Below are positions 12,601-24,600 of a stretch of 64,000 nt of DNA, piece after piece; position 1 is the stretch's first letter; each line of letters starts with the position of its first letter. A program made the position numbers and the translations under genes. The DNA is from Pipra filicauda (taxonomy: Eukaryota > Chordata > Aves > Passeriformes > Pipridae), in the NCBI RefSeq assembly GCF_003945595.2, contig NW_024104368.1, positions 248,001-312,000 on the forward strand. The letters run 5' to 3'. Below the pieces are notes generated by a model, which did no database searches, was not told the origin of the DNA, and worked only from the letters and a program-made list of their open reading frames with translations.

Positions 12601-15600
12601 TGTACCTGTGCATTTGGGGGTTTTGTTAGAGTGGCCTCCAACGTATTCCAGTGTCTGCTTAGGAGATGTGTGTCCCAGTACTATGTGTTAAATATATCTG
12701 AGTACACAAGTTTGATAGCCAGGTTGGGTCATTTTCATTAAAGAGGCATCTCCTGACAGGTTAGTGGAAAAATAACTCCCAACTGAGCCCAGAATTTGTT
12801 AGCCCAGTCAACAGCTACAAAAATGCTTTTTAAGTACATAGAATATCCTTTCCCTTCGCACCATCTCCTGCTCAGTAGAGAGGGAACAGGAGATACTTCT
12901 GCTAAATACTTCAACCTTCCCTATTTTCATTTACAGCAACACTAGAGAATGGGGTGACAGACCACTATGAGGGTGTCACATGCCAAGTTCTCAGTACTGT
13001 CTGAAAAAATTCCTAGCTGGACACAGCTATGAAGGGGACAGGTCAATGCTATGATAATCTGTTATAAAGGTTTCTTTTTTATGTTTTGCTATTGAGTGGT
13101 TTATATCTGCAACACAAATACATTAATGTCCTCTACCTGCTGAAAAATGCAGAAACGCAGCAGCAAGTTGTAGATACTGCAGACCATAGTTTCTCTGGGC
13201 GGGTGACTAACAGTGCAGTCAAAATTATCAGGCTGCTGCAAATAATGCTGCCATGTGCAGTGTGAAAGACAATGCTTGCAGTAGGTGCATTTGAAGGCTG
13301 ACTTCACTAAGGGCAGCTGTTTGTCAGAGCTTGTACAGTCAGTGGAGACTTGAGATCTAGAGGACAGTACAGAGCTCAAGCCTCACTACCTCTGTAAATA
13401 AATGCCTCTCAGCTGGTGAAGTGAGGAAGCAGGAAGGAAAGGTAGCTCTAGGGGGCATTGAGAATCTTCTCCTAAGTGTATGGGAAGGAAAAGCTTTGAC
13501 AGTTCTTGTTGGCAAGAAGGCTCACTTGGAAAGCACCAGAACTGGGCAATAGGGCACCGGGGTTGATAGCTCCTGTGACACAGGCGTGGTGCCAGACTTT
13601 GTGTTAGTGACTGATAGGACACATGGTCCCTGAGCTGAGCTCCACTCTGGGCAGGTGCCCTCTTCCCACGTCACCCAGCGTTTTGCAACACAGGGCTAGC
13701 ATTGCAATTCCTGCAGGAAATACAACTACCAGAACCTCTGGGTTTGTGTGGAAGCCACAGATTAAAGGCACATGGAGACAGCAGCACTATAATCAGATTG
13801 CCACCTCTCTCGCCGGCACTATCCTTCATTTCCCTTCAGACAGCATCTCATGAGAGAAATGGCTTTTTGTGGCTTTTTGTGTTGCTTGCTGGCCGCTAAG
13901 GCTGGTTCCCCAGCCACTGGGGTTTTCATGTGCAGCAAACTAGCATGGGATCTAAAAGTCAGTCTAGCAGTAATAGTACTGGACTTTGACAAGTCTAGTT
14001 TCCTGAGCAATCCTATTACATTACCCCAAAGCAACCTCACAGGAAATAGCACTGCCACTTGTGTTTAACTTACGCCAACAAAGCTTGATGGCTACTTGGA
14101 ATAACAATGTAAGATACTGCCATCCAGATTCACTCTACACCACTTACGGAACATGTTGTATAATAATCTGAAGAATAGTTCATTTGTTGTATGCTCAGAG
14201 AATACTGAAACCCTTCTACCAATACTTCAGTCACACTGAAAATCAAGGAACACTGCAGCGAGATATTTAGAGCTAACAAATAATACAATTTGGTATCTTA
14301 CCTTTAAGATCTTCCTGAATTCCTGGGTTGAGGCACATTCTAAATTGTTCCATATGTCTTGCAGAAAGCACTCTCTTCTGACGTGAAATTCCCATTGTTT
14401 TCTCGTGCATGTAAGGATTGTCTGAGGATTGAAGTAACAGTTGTTGGCAGTGTGTTTATCTCTTCTAATTTGTAACAAAATTGGCCACACCTACTTCAGT
14501 AGAGGTCCCGGGCAGAGCGCTGCCTTCTGTGCACAGAACCTGGCATTCTGTTATAAGAACGGCGATCCTGTCTTGCATGTCAAAGATGCATGGGTACTTG
14601 CTCAGGTTCCATAGGGCTATCTGAAATGGCAAGTAAAAAAGGAAAAGACATGTTGATTTTCCCCTGAGAAACCAGTTCCAGGGTACGTGTGGAGACTGAA
14701 CTGCTGGCCTGTACCCTGGCAAACTCCCATATCTCCGAGACGTGCCCTGGTTGTGTGCACGAGCACTACACTGGGAGAAGTACGCTTCCTAAAAACAGCT
14801 TCTACACACTTCTGTGAGAAACACTGACAGAGAGGCATCTAACCAGTTTGTGCAGACAGACACCAAGAATAAAACAGAGAGAAAGTGATTTTAACAGCTG
14901 AATTCAGCTAAACCAAAACACATAGTAAAAATGTCCTGGATACCCAGGTTATGGTACATTGTTTTTAAAAACTGCTGACTTTATTATCTGTACTACCAAA
15001 AGTAAATACTGGTATAAATATAATTTAATTCAAAGTGTTACACCTCCAGTGTGATAAGGCAGCAACTTCAGGTCATTTCCTATTTGGCTTTTGATTCTAT
15101 GCTGTTTCCCAAACCTTCTCCTCCACTCTGGTTAATTGGTACAAAATTGGTACATTAGCAAACAAAAGCTTATGAAGGAATGAGGCAGTTGCCCTACGAA
15201 TTCCAGGCAAGTTGCCAGAAAGCTACAGGTTTTTTGCCTAAGGAAGGCCCTACTATCCACATTTGCATTTCATCCTGCTTCCTGTGACACTGACTGCATT
15301 TGGTAGCTAATTTGCACTCCATGTTGTCAAGAAGTAAACCATTTGACAGATTATTTTTATTATCATGGCTTGGTTTTAAGATGTAAGTAAATTGAAATAT
15401 GGTTTCTAAACAAAAGCTTAAAGACACCACACAGTATTTCTATTAATAAAACATAATAAAATCTAGAGTAACAAGAAGTATAGCAACCATCCCTCATGGT
15501 GCTTTTTCACAGTGATTACTAGTTCCAAGCCAACAGAGTGTCTTAGGACACTGGAGGACAGCTCCAACTCTCAGAACCAGGGGTCATCTCAGGAAAGGCA

Positions 15601-18600
15601 CTATTGTAGCTGCTAAAATACTGGATGGTAAAGGGCTTGCTAGAGAAAATGCATTGTCTTTGAGATGTAATGGGTTAGAGTCTAGAGTTGCCTTTCATAT
15701 CTATATCTATATAATTATATCTAGAGAGAGATATAGCGACTATTTAAATAAAAGAGAAAAGAGTGTTTTGCACTGCTGGTAAAATTTTATACTTACTGCT
15801 CTATTAAAGAACTGACAGAAGTCGATAATCTGTTTCACAACAGGTACATAGAAGTTGCTTTCTTCTACTCTGAAGCCAGTTCTGGAGTTCACCTGCATTG
15901 ATACACACAACATGTCAGCAGCAGATCCAGTGAGCTGTACATCTGTGTGGCAGGACAGGACTGACAGGACTTTCTGCAGAAAGAGCTCTGAGACCCTGAA
16001 CAGAAGTGAAAGGATAGAATTGCTACGAGTAGCACAGCGCCCCACAGTGAGAAGTCTCGAAAAGCCATGTATAAACTAGCAGGAAAGCAATTTTCATTTA
16101 CAAAGATTCCTTAACAGGGCTCGATCAGGAAAGGTATGTTTCCCTTTGAGTATCTTTCATGCTGCAGAATACTCTGTAGTTCCCTATTCATTTTCATACT
16201 TGTTGACTAGCAAAGATATTTGCGGACGGGCAGTGAACATGTAAAGCTCCAAATGATGTAATCACAGAGGAGTAGGCCTGCTGCATTTTTGAGTTTGTTT
16301 ATCTGGATAAATACAGATTCAACAGTCTAAACTTCGAGGACCAAATCTGCAGTCTCAGCCAAAAGGATACTCAGTTCTGAACAAAATTTAACAACTGTTC
16401 TCTGATTCATACTGTGTGCTTGAGCTCTTGACTTCCCTAAACTTTGAACATCTCCGCAGGAGAAAGGATGGTTGTCAAGAATACAGTTACCACTCCCTTT
16501 GTTCCCCGTGTTTGTTTTCAGCTAAAGAGGCTCTAATACTGTTGTTCCAGAGAATTTCTCAGGTAACAGGCTCTTAAAGCATCATGCAGCATTATTGTGA
16601 CAGCCACAATATGTCAAGCAGGTAGGTTGTCTTTTAAATTCGGTTATTGGAGTGACGGATCTCACCAGCAGAAAGGCAAATGGGCATGCTATGCAGGGGA
16701 CACCCTATCCATAGCTCTCTAGGCATCAATGCATGCACTCTTCACACCACTGAAGCCTCCCCCTGCCAGGGCTGTAACACGCTTTGCTTTAGCTCTTCAT
16801 TTCTACAGAGGGTAAGTTAGGTACAACTCAAGCAGGATTCCTTGAAAGCTATGCTGGTGTAGAGCCAAAGAGATTCCTGAAGCAGTGTCAAATGACAAGG
16901 CCCCATGTTCCCTTGTAAGAAGGGAACCCAGAGAATTCAACAAGTGAAAAGGATTAAAATACGCGAAGCCATATTGATACATCCTGTCTAGTGAGGATCC
17001 AAGTACTTTCTTACCTGGGAAAGCATCTGCAGTATTTGCAGAGGTACTGTTTCATCTGGGTACAGGTTGAAGGGGTCTCTTGGCCCACAGTTGTGTAATT
17101 CTATGATAAATTGAGACAGGTTATCCTGGGAAACCCTCTGATACAGACTGACCAGATCCTTGAAAGAGGATGTTTCCAGATTTGACCACAGGCACTCTGT
17201 AAAGAGAACAGCTAGTGAGGTGACATGTAACATGTAAATCACTGCAATTTGTGGATGAAGCTGCATTTTATATCAAATAAACTTGACAAAAAAATTGCTT
17301 AATTTTGGACTACCAAAATTAGTAAACCTCAGAATTTTTTCATTCTTGTGTCTTGCTGCATAGTCCCCATGTTTCTGCATCTATCAGCAGCAATTATTTC
17401 AAGTTCTGCAACACGCTACATCAGCGATGCTAACTCTTGTTCTGCAGCAGAAGATGACCAAGCATTTAAATCATTCAGTTCTATTATCATAAAACCCTAC
17501 CAAGAGTTTGCAGGTCCTCTGGCTGGAGCTTCATGATGGCTTGTGCTAGAAGCCTCAGTGAATGGTAACAGCTTTTATCCTTCCCCTGCAGAATGAAAGG
17601 CAAGATCAAGTAGACTCTGAAATTTTCAGGTGAGATGGGAGAGGAAGACAGTGATGGCAGTAAATTATCAACCTCCTTTTGCACCTTCAGAGGCAAAAAA
17701 AAATAAAAGACAAGGGTTAAAATGCAATTTTGTTTTGCCAAAGTAATTAGGTTGGCATGAAATTCCTAAGTTTTATGCATAAATCCAGAGCTCCTCAATA
17801 TCTGTGTAGTGAGAATCCTTATATCAAATCCTTACCTCCTGGAAGAGCTTTGGCATCTCACTGATCTTCTTATAAAAATGTTTCACTTCGGACATGTCTA
17901 CACCTGAGAATTCTTTGGAGGTTTTGAAATGTTTGTCTCTATCACAAAGGAAAAAAAGAGAACACCAAGTTATGTAAGAAGCTGGGTTTTGTTAGCGACT
18001 GAATGGTGAAGCATTTTAACATGAGAAAATACTTGGAAAGTTCAGCCCTAGCTCCAATGGGTATAATTTCATGTGTTCTAAGAAGATAGACAACACAGGT
18101 CACTGTTTTGCGACCTGATTAATATCCTGTCTTTCCTGTCTCGTGTGGCTGTGAACTATTAATGGTAGACTTCCTGTATTTCACCTTAAAATCACTTCCA
18201 CTTCAGTGCTGGGAGGAGGTATTATGGATCCTTTGAAAGCTGTAATATTGCCTAAAGGGATTATTCTGTCAAATATCACAACAGGATAATCTTCTAGAAT
18301 GTGAGCTTCTCTAGCAAATTCAATAGGACTGGGGGGTGTAAAAAAATTTTAGCTTGGCTTTGAAAAATACAGACTCGCTTCTTGCAAATTCAGATAAGAC
18401 TAATCTTTTCTACACATGTGGTCTAAAATAACACTTTCTGGTCAGTTTACATGCAGCCAATATATTCTGTTATGTCTAAGTCAGGGCACGCTACCTTTTC
18501 TGCAGGAAGCTTCCGTTGATGCAAGCCTCAGATGAGAAGATCAGTCTGATATTCCTGATAGTAAAAGACAAACCAAAGTCAATCCTTTCAACTTCAGGTT

Positions 18601-21600
18601 TTTAATTCTGAGAGAACAGAAAACATGTGTACAAGTGTCTCTGCACCTCACTGTACAAATGTCTTATTACCACTTTGTTGCTCTCCTAGGCCTTGTAAGG
18701 GAACCTGCTCAAGTGCCTCATGCCAGCTAATTGCATGCAGGTGGATGTTATCATGGAGATATCTTCTCCAGACAGGTCTGAACATTATCTGTTATATATA
18801 AAGGCATTGGAGGGAGGAGGATCCCCTCCATTGACAGGATCTTTGTAGAATGTGGAGGGAAAATCCATCAGGCTATCAATTTACCGCCGCACAAAAGCTG
18901 GGTTCCCAGCATCTGAAGGATGTTAGATTTACTCACTACCTGTATTCTTGGTTATCTTCTTATTGAAGCAGCTCTTTTATCAAGCAATTTGCTGTCAAGC
19001 CCTTCCTATTGAGATCTGGAAAGAACCCTCCCTTTCTCACCCTCTCAACAACCACTTTCCATATGATCCAAACTGTTCTAAAAGTGGTCAGGGAAACATT
19101 TAGTTCCAGATTAGCCAGGATTTTGAAATGCTCAAAGTCAGCAGCTGGAGTCAGACTTTCCCAAAGAAAATAACCTCCCATGTAAGACCTGAAAAAAGAC
19201 TAACACAATCATAATTCTCAAACATAGGTGTAAGGCATCCCACAGTAGTATATACTAACTGCTTTTGAAAATGGATAATTAAAGAAAGGATCACTGATTT
19301 TTAAATGATGACACAGACAAAACAATCCAGTTTGGGTACTCTGGATTGTGATTTTTGCACAAGGCCTTGGTCTACAGACAGAATCTTTCACTGATTTAAT
19401 TTGTTGGCTCTTCATCAACTTGACCATTCTGTGCAAGAAGAGGAGAGGCTTCTGAAGCCAGGCAGTACATCTCCTCTGTTCCTGCAAAAAGGTTATTGAA
19501 AAGATGTTGCTTGTCAACATCTCTTTTTCCTGTGCAAAACCTAGGTGAGAATTGCTGGTACAAGATTGTGTCTTGGCTAAATTCTTGAACAACAGTTCCT
19601 ATAATAGTCTCCAAAAAATAATGACTTTTAGAAAAAATCATGTATCAGGGAAAAAAACCCAACCAAACCCAAAAACAGGTTTCTGACTTACTTTTTTATC
19701 CTCTGGAACTGGACTTTTGAACTGGAATTAGAAATCCAGTCATCCACTTTTTTATTCTCTAGAGTGGCAATTCCATTCAAACAGGAATTCTGTGTGAAAT
19801 TCATGAAAACATCAACAAGATAAAAGGTCTAGAAGATGGAATTCTTATTTTTTTAAGCCAATCTTTACAAGAAGAGTTCAGCCTAAGCATGAACAAATTA
19901 ATGGTCATCGAGCATCATCCAGATGCATTAGCCACAGAACATACATAATTGCCATACAAAGTAGTTTCGAGGTAAGCATAGAAAAAACTGCAATAGACAT
20001 ATATGAAATTGGAGTGCTAAAAGCACAATGGAAAATCCAAATGTTTCCAGCAGTATTGTGAACAGTGGGAAGCTGTGATCAAATGTGCACATACCTGGTT
20101 CTCCTTGCAGAGGACAAAACTTCGGTTTACTCCTGCCGTAATTTTAATCCCCTTTTGTGACGTGTTATTTTCTGTGAAAGAATAAAAATATTTTCATATG
20201 AACATTTGAAGAGAGTCATTATCTTCAGAGAGTTCAGTGCACAAAAGTGGAACATTAAAAAAACCCCTCAGATAGTAGTTATCTGTCTAAAAGTTGATCC
20301 TATGTGGCCATTACCTATGATGATAAATCAAGCAGCGAATGGAATAATTTGTCATAGAATTTGTTGGGAAGGCCAAGTAAGCATGAGACATAGTATTTGC
20401 CTCTCGGTTTAAACATGAAATCAAGAAAGCAAACACCTCCCTGGAAGAAACAAATATAGATCGATTACATCTGCAATGGTTATTACTTTGGCAGGAGTTT
20501 CCAGTATTCACTGGTGAACTGATGGGAAGTGGTATCAACTGATTAGGCTTCCTCTCATCTTCTGGCTGTCCTTCATCATCAGAACCAAAGAAATAGAATT
20601 TGTCCAAAGAAGGGACATAGACCAGAGTGTGTTGTCTGTTCAGGAAAAAAACCAAACAAACAATTCTCATAATAAGCAAAAATGACAGGGCAAGACAGAA
20701 TAAAATTTACAGATACATTTTCAGAGTGGAGACCTAAGGCTTGTATTTAGAAGTCCTGACAGTCCAGATAAAGAATCCCTTTAACAAAAGTGTTGGAATT
20801 CTCCATTGCATTCAGCAGTAAAGAAATATACAGACTCAGATTTCCTATATTAGCCTCTAATGTTTGTGATTTACGTTGGTTCCCACAGACAAAAATAATG
20901 TTACACCTTGCTAGCTTTACACCCTTCCATTTTTAAAAGCACAACTGCTGTGCTGCTGAGCCTGATACCAAGCCCAGGTAAATTGACAGGAGACTTTTTC
21001 TGGCCCAGTTACAGAAAGGCAGAATGAAACTGCATAATTATCACAGTTCTTCAATTCTTACTAAGGAGCCACCAGTTTGTCAGTGAGGATGGGAATTCAG
21101 TGGCTTTCCCAATGCAGATGGGAATTCAGTGGCTTTCCCAATGCAGATGTTTGACAGTCTTTTGCCCTTTGGAACCCAGTATACCCTTTGTTTATTAGAA
21201 GAGCAAAAGACTAAGGGCTTCTGGTGGTTTTGCAGCCCTCTCCCTCTGCTCATCATGGGCTGAAGGTTCTGCTCTCTCTGGGGCTCTGGCAGGAGACTGG
21301 CTTACATTGACGAGTGGACAATATTCTGACAGTGCTGACCTACTGGAGTACAGGGATTTGAACATCTTGGTGACTCTTCCTCTACTATTCTCCAGTGATT
21401 TCCCTAAGATATTGCCCTTAGAAGACATGTTATTGGCACTTTCCCACCTGCCACAGGCAACCTGCGAAACCCTTGCTCCCCACAGCTCGGCCACCACATG
21501 AGGCATGAGTTCATTCCGGGTGGAGTTGTGACCAAGCTGGCCAGCCCCTCCTGCTCCAAAGGTGCACACCAATCCCTCCTTGAAATGAAGAAACAAACAA

Positions 21601-24600
21601 CAGGATCACTGCATTATTAACGACATTCAAATAGTCGCCACTGAGAGTGAGAGCCAGCAAGACATAATATGTTATATGGGACTTGATTCAAACATGGGTA
21701 GGGTTCACTTTGCAGCAAGCCTAATCATGCACTGTCATGTTCAAATCATTTAACTTCTGAGAAAAGCAATTTAACTCCTGAGGATAACTCCCCATCACTT
21801 AAGAATTTGATAAATAAATCCTAGTGTATAAATAAACCCTAGTGAATTAGCTATTGTTGTCATTTTCTCCAGTCCCCAATATGCTATAAAAAGTACTTTT
21901 TTAAAGTACTGAGAGTTGAACTGTATACCTTTGCTCCAGGATTCCAGTTCATCATATCCCTGCAAAAGTTTGCAAGCAGGTGATGGTAATCTGAGAAAAG
22001 TCTAGTTTTCCCAATAGCTTAGTCAACATCCCTTGGGGATCACTTCAGACTCAGATGGAAGCAGGCATTACCACTCCAAGCTCTGACTTTTAGCTGTGTA
22101 TCTTTTCTCACAGAGTGAGGTCTCAGATGCTGACTTTCCATTTCAGACTCACCTTGGAGAGAACTGCAGTGTGATCTGCCCCACATGAGATAAATATAGT
22201 CTTCCAGTGCTCTAAAGCTCCAACATATGATGGGCAGTCCCTGTCTGGAAAGAAGATAGCACTGCTGAAGTGTAAGAGTACTGTGGGGTCTCATACATAG
22301 AAAAACTTAGAAAACAGAGGGCTTAAGCACTTTTCAGTCCCTCTCTTACAGCAATTCATGTAATTACAACTTGGGTTTGAGTTGTTTTTCTACCCTCCAC
22401 TATAACATACTCTTTCTCATAATGTTTTGTCTTTTTCATAGTATTTTATTTTTATTTACATTCAGTTTGAAACAAAATTCAATGTTTTGTTTCCTTGCCA
22501 AACAGTACTTTGCTTCAAAATATCTGATTCTCAAGGGTGTGGACTCATTCAGATTAGATTCTGCTGACTTCAGGTTCTATCTGGCTAGGGCAACTCTGTA
22601 GTCTTCTTGGTTTGAAGACAATGGGTGATTTTAATTCTTCTCTCACCTTGTGTTTATGAAGAATTAAAGAAGACAAAAAAATATAAAATAATTTCTTTTA
22701 TGCAAGACTTCCCAGAGAGAGGATGGGAGTGGAAATAGATCTCTAAATCCCCAGAGGTTTTAAAAGCCCACACTATCCAGTTAGCCACATAAAATGATTG
22801 CAAGTTCTCTATGGAAATACAACCCTTAAATCCCTTGTTCCTGCATGCCTTCCCTGGTCAGGAAACAGAGAACTTATCCAGAAATATTTTCTTCAAAAGA
22901 CTTTACTGTTTGCTGCTACACCAAAGGGGCTTCACAATACTGAGGAGCGACTTGGTGAGCTCACTCACCAGGAAAACATCTTCCTAGTGCTGTCCTTCCT
23001 TACCTTCTGTGTCTCCGAGTCCCAGCTGTCCAAAATCATTCTTTCCCCAGGAGTACACAGCTCCAGAGAGTGACACGGTGGTGCTGTGAGCTCCTCCAGC
23101 AGCAATTTGAGCAAGTGGGATGCCCTTCAGTCTTTCCACCAGCTGTGCTTGGGGAATAAACGTGGCTTGGCTCCCCAGTCCTAGCTGTCCATGGGTGTTC
23201 TGGCCCCAGGTGAAGAGTTCACCTCCTTCACACACAGAACAAAAAAACCAGCTCAGTCTCAATGCTTCCTTGGAGTATTTGCACTTTGGAAGTAGTAGCA
23301 AAACTCTGTGCTCTTTTCAGGGAACTAGCTCCAAAGCAAGAGCATTATGTATAGATAGGCAAATTTCCATTTGCTTCTGACCTCTTTGGAGCAGTCCCAC
23401 ATTGTCCATGTGACTCAGCACAGTAAGAATAAAGGCCAGGTGTTTCCACCTCTAAAGTCATACTTGCAAGAAGTTCCCAACCAGAAAGGTGTTGCAGCTT
23501 AAGAACGGGCAGACCCGGTGACTGCAGAGTAGGGCAGCCACGTCTGCTCTCCACAACACACCTTTGTGGAGGGGTGTTGCTCAGGAACTGGAGAGAGACA
23601 CAGAGAGATGCAGGTCCCCTGGTGCTAGGAGGAAAGGGCAGCACTGATAGCCAGTGCACTTTGTGTCCCCTACCCACCATTCATTACTCTATAATGGTGT
23701 CACCAACTACTGGAAGTAGTACAAACATGCCTTCTCAGAGCAAGCCTGCCATAATGTGACTCCCGTTTGGAGGAAAAGAGTTCTTGAAAGAGGATACCTC
23801 TGGATAGTGCCATGGCATGCTGGCCTCCACACGCTATTTGAACAATATTTAGGCTTCCTAGTTCTTTCACCAGCCTATAAAAATAAGGAAAAAGAAAAGG
23901 TCAAAATAGATAGATGCTGTGCCGTAAGACAAAGTAAAGGACAAAGATCCTTTGCTCACCAAGCCCTATCACTTTTAGCAGGAAATGTGTGGAAGAATAT
24001 AGGTCACCTCTAAGTTGATTCACCTTGCTCTTATGCTGGCCTGCTGCAGCAGGGCTAACTGATTTGATTGTGGTTTACTCCTTGGGAAGCTGGAAAAGAA
24101 TCAGGCTCAGGCCTGGGCAAGCTAACAGAAAATCACACAGCAAACTGCTGGGCCATTTGTACATGATGGTTACCCTCACAGCTTAATCAGAAGGTGGTAA
24201 GGTTCAGATATGCTTGTGTCTTTCACACGCAGTTTTCCCAAGCCATATGTGGTTTGCAAGTTATCTGCATTATTCTGGTATGTACTACTGATCCTTACTA
24301 AGTTTGAGAGAAACCTGTCTCATGTGCATCCCATGCAGCTCAGACCTTGGTATCAACCTCAAAATCTGTGCACTTCTTGCTGGTTTAAAAAAGAAGATAA
24401 AGATTTGGTAATTAGGAATGTGTGTGTTCCAGTTCCCTCTCTACAACAGAAACATGACTCATTCTCTTGGATGTTACCCTTAGGAAAAGCAAGCTGCATT
24501 TTTCAGACCACTGCCATCCATACCTCCACCCCATGACAGCTGCTTACCTTGTTTTAGAGCAGTTTGCTGGAGCTTTAGCCCAGTGTTCAGAAACCTTCCC

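Noticed and set aside
18960..19641. Open frames between HERC exons 9 and 10
   Set aside because: Exons 9 and 10 join directly (KK|NIRLIFSSEAC), matching the family; these frames have no similarity to it.
23345..23680. 111-codon minus-strand frame next to RCC1 exons
   Set aside because: Exon 3 joins exon 4 directly (ALSR|GGELF) in the conserved order, so this is intronic.
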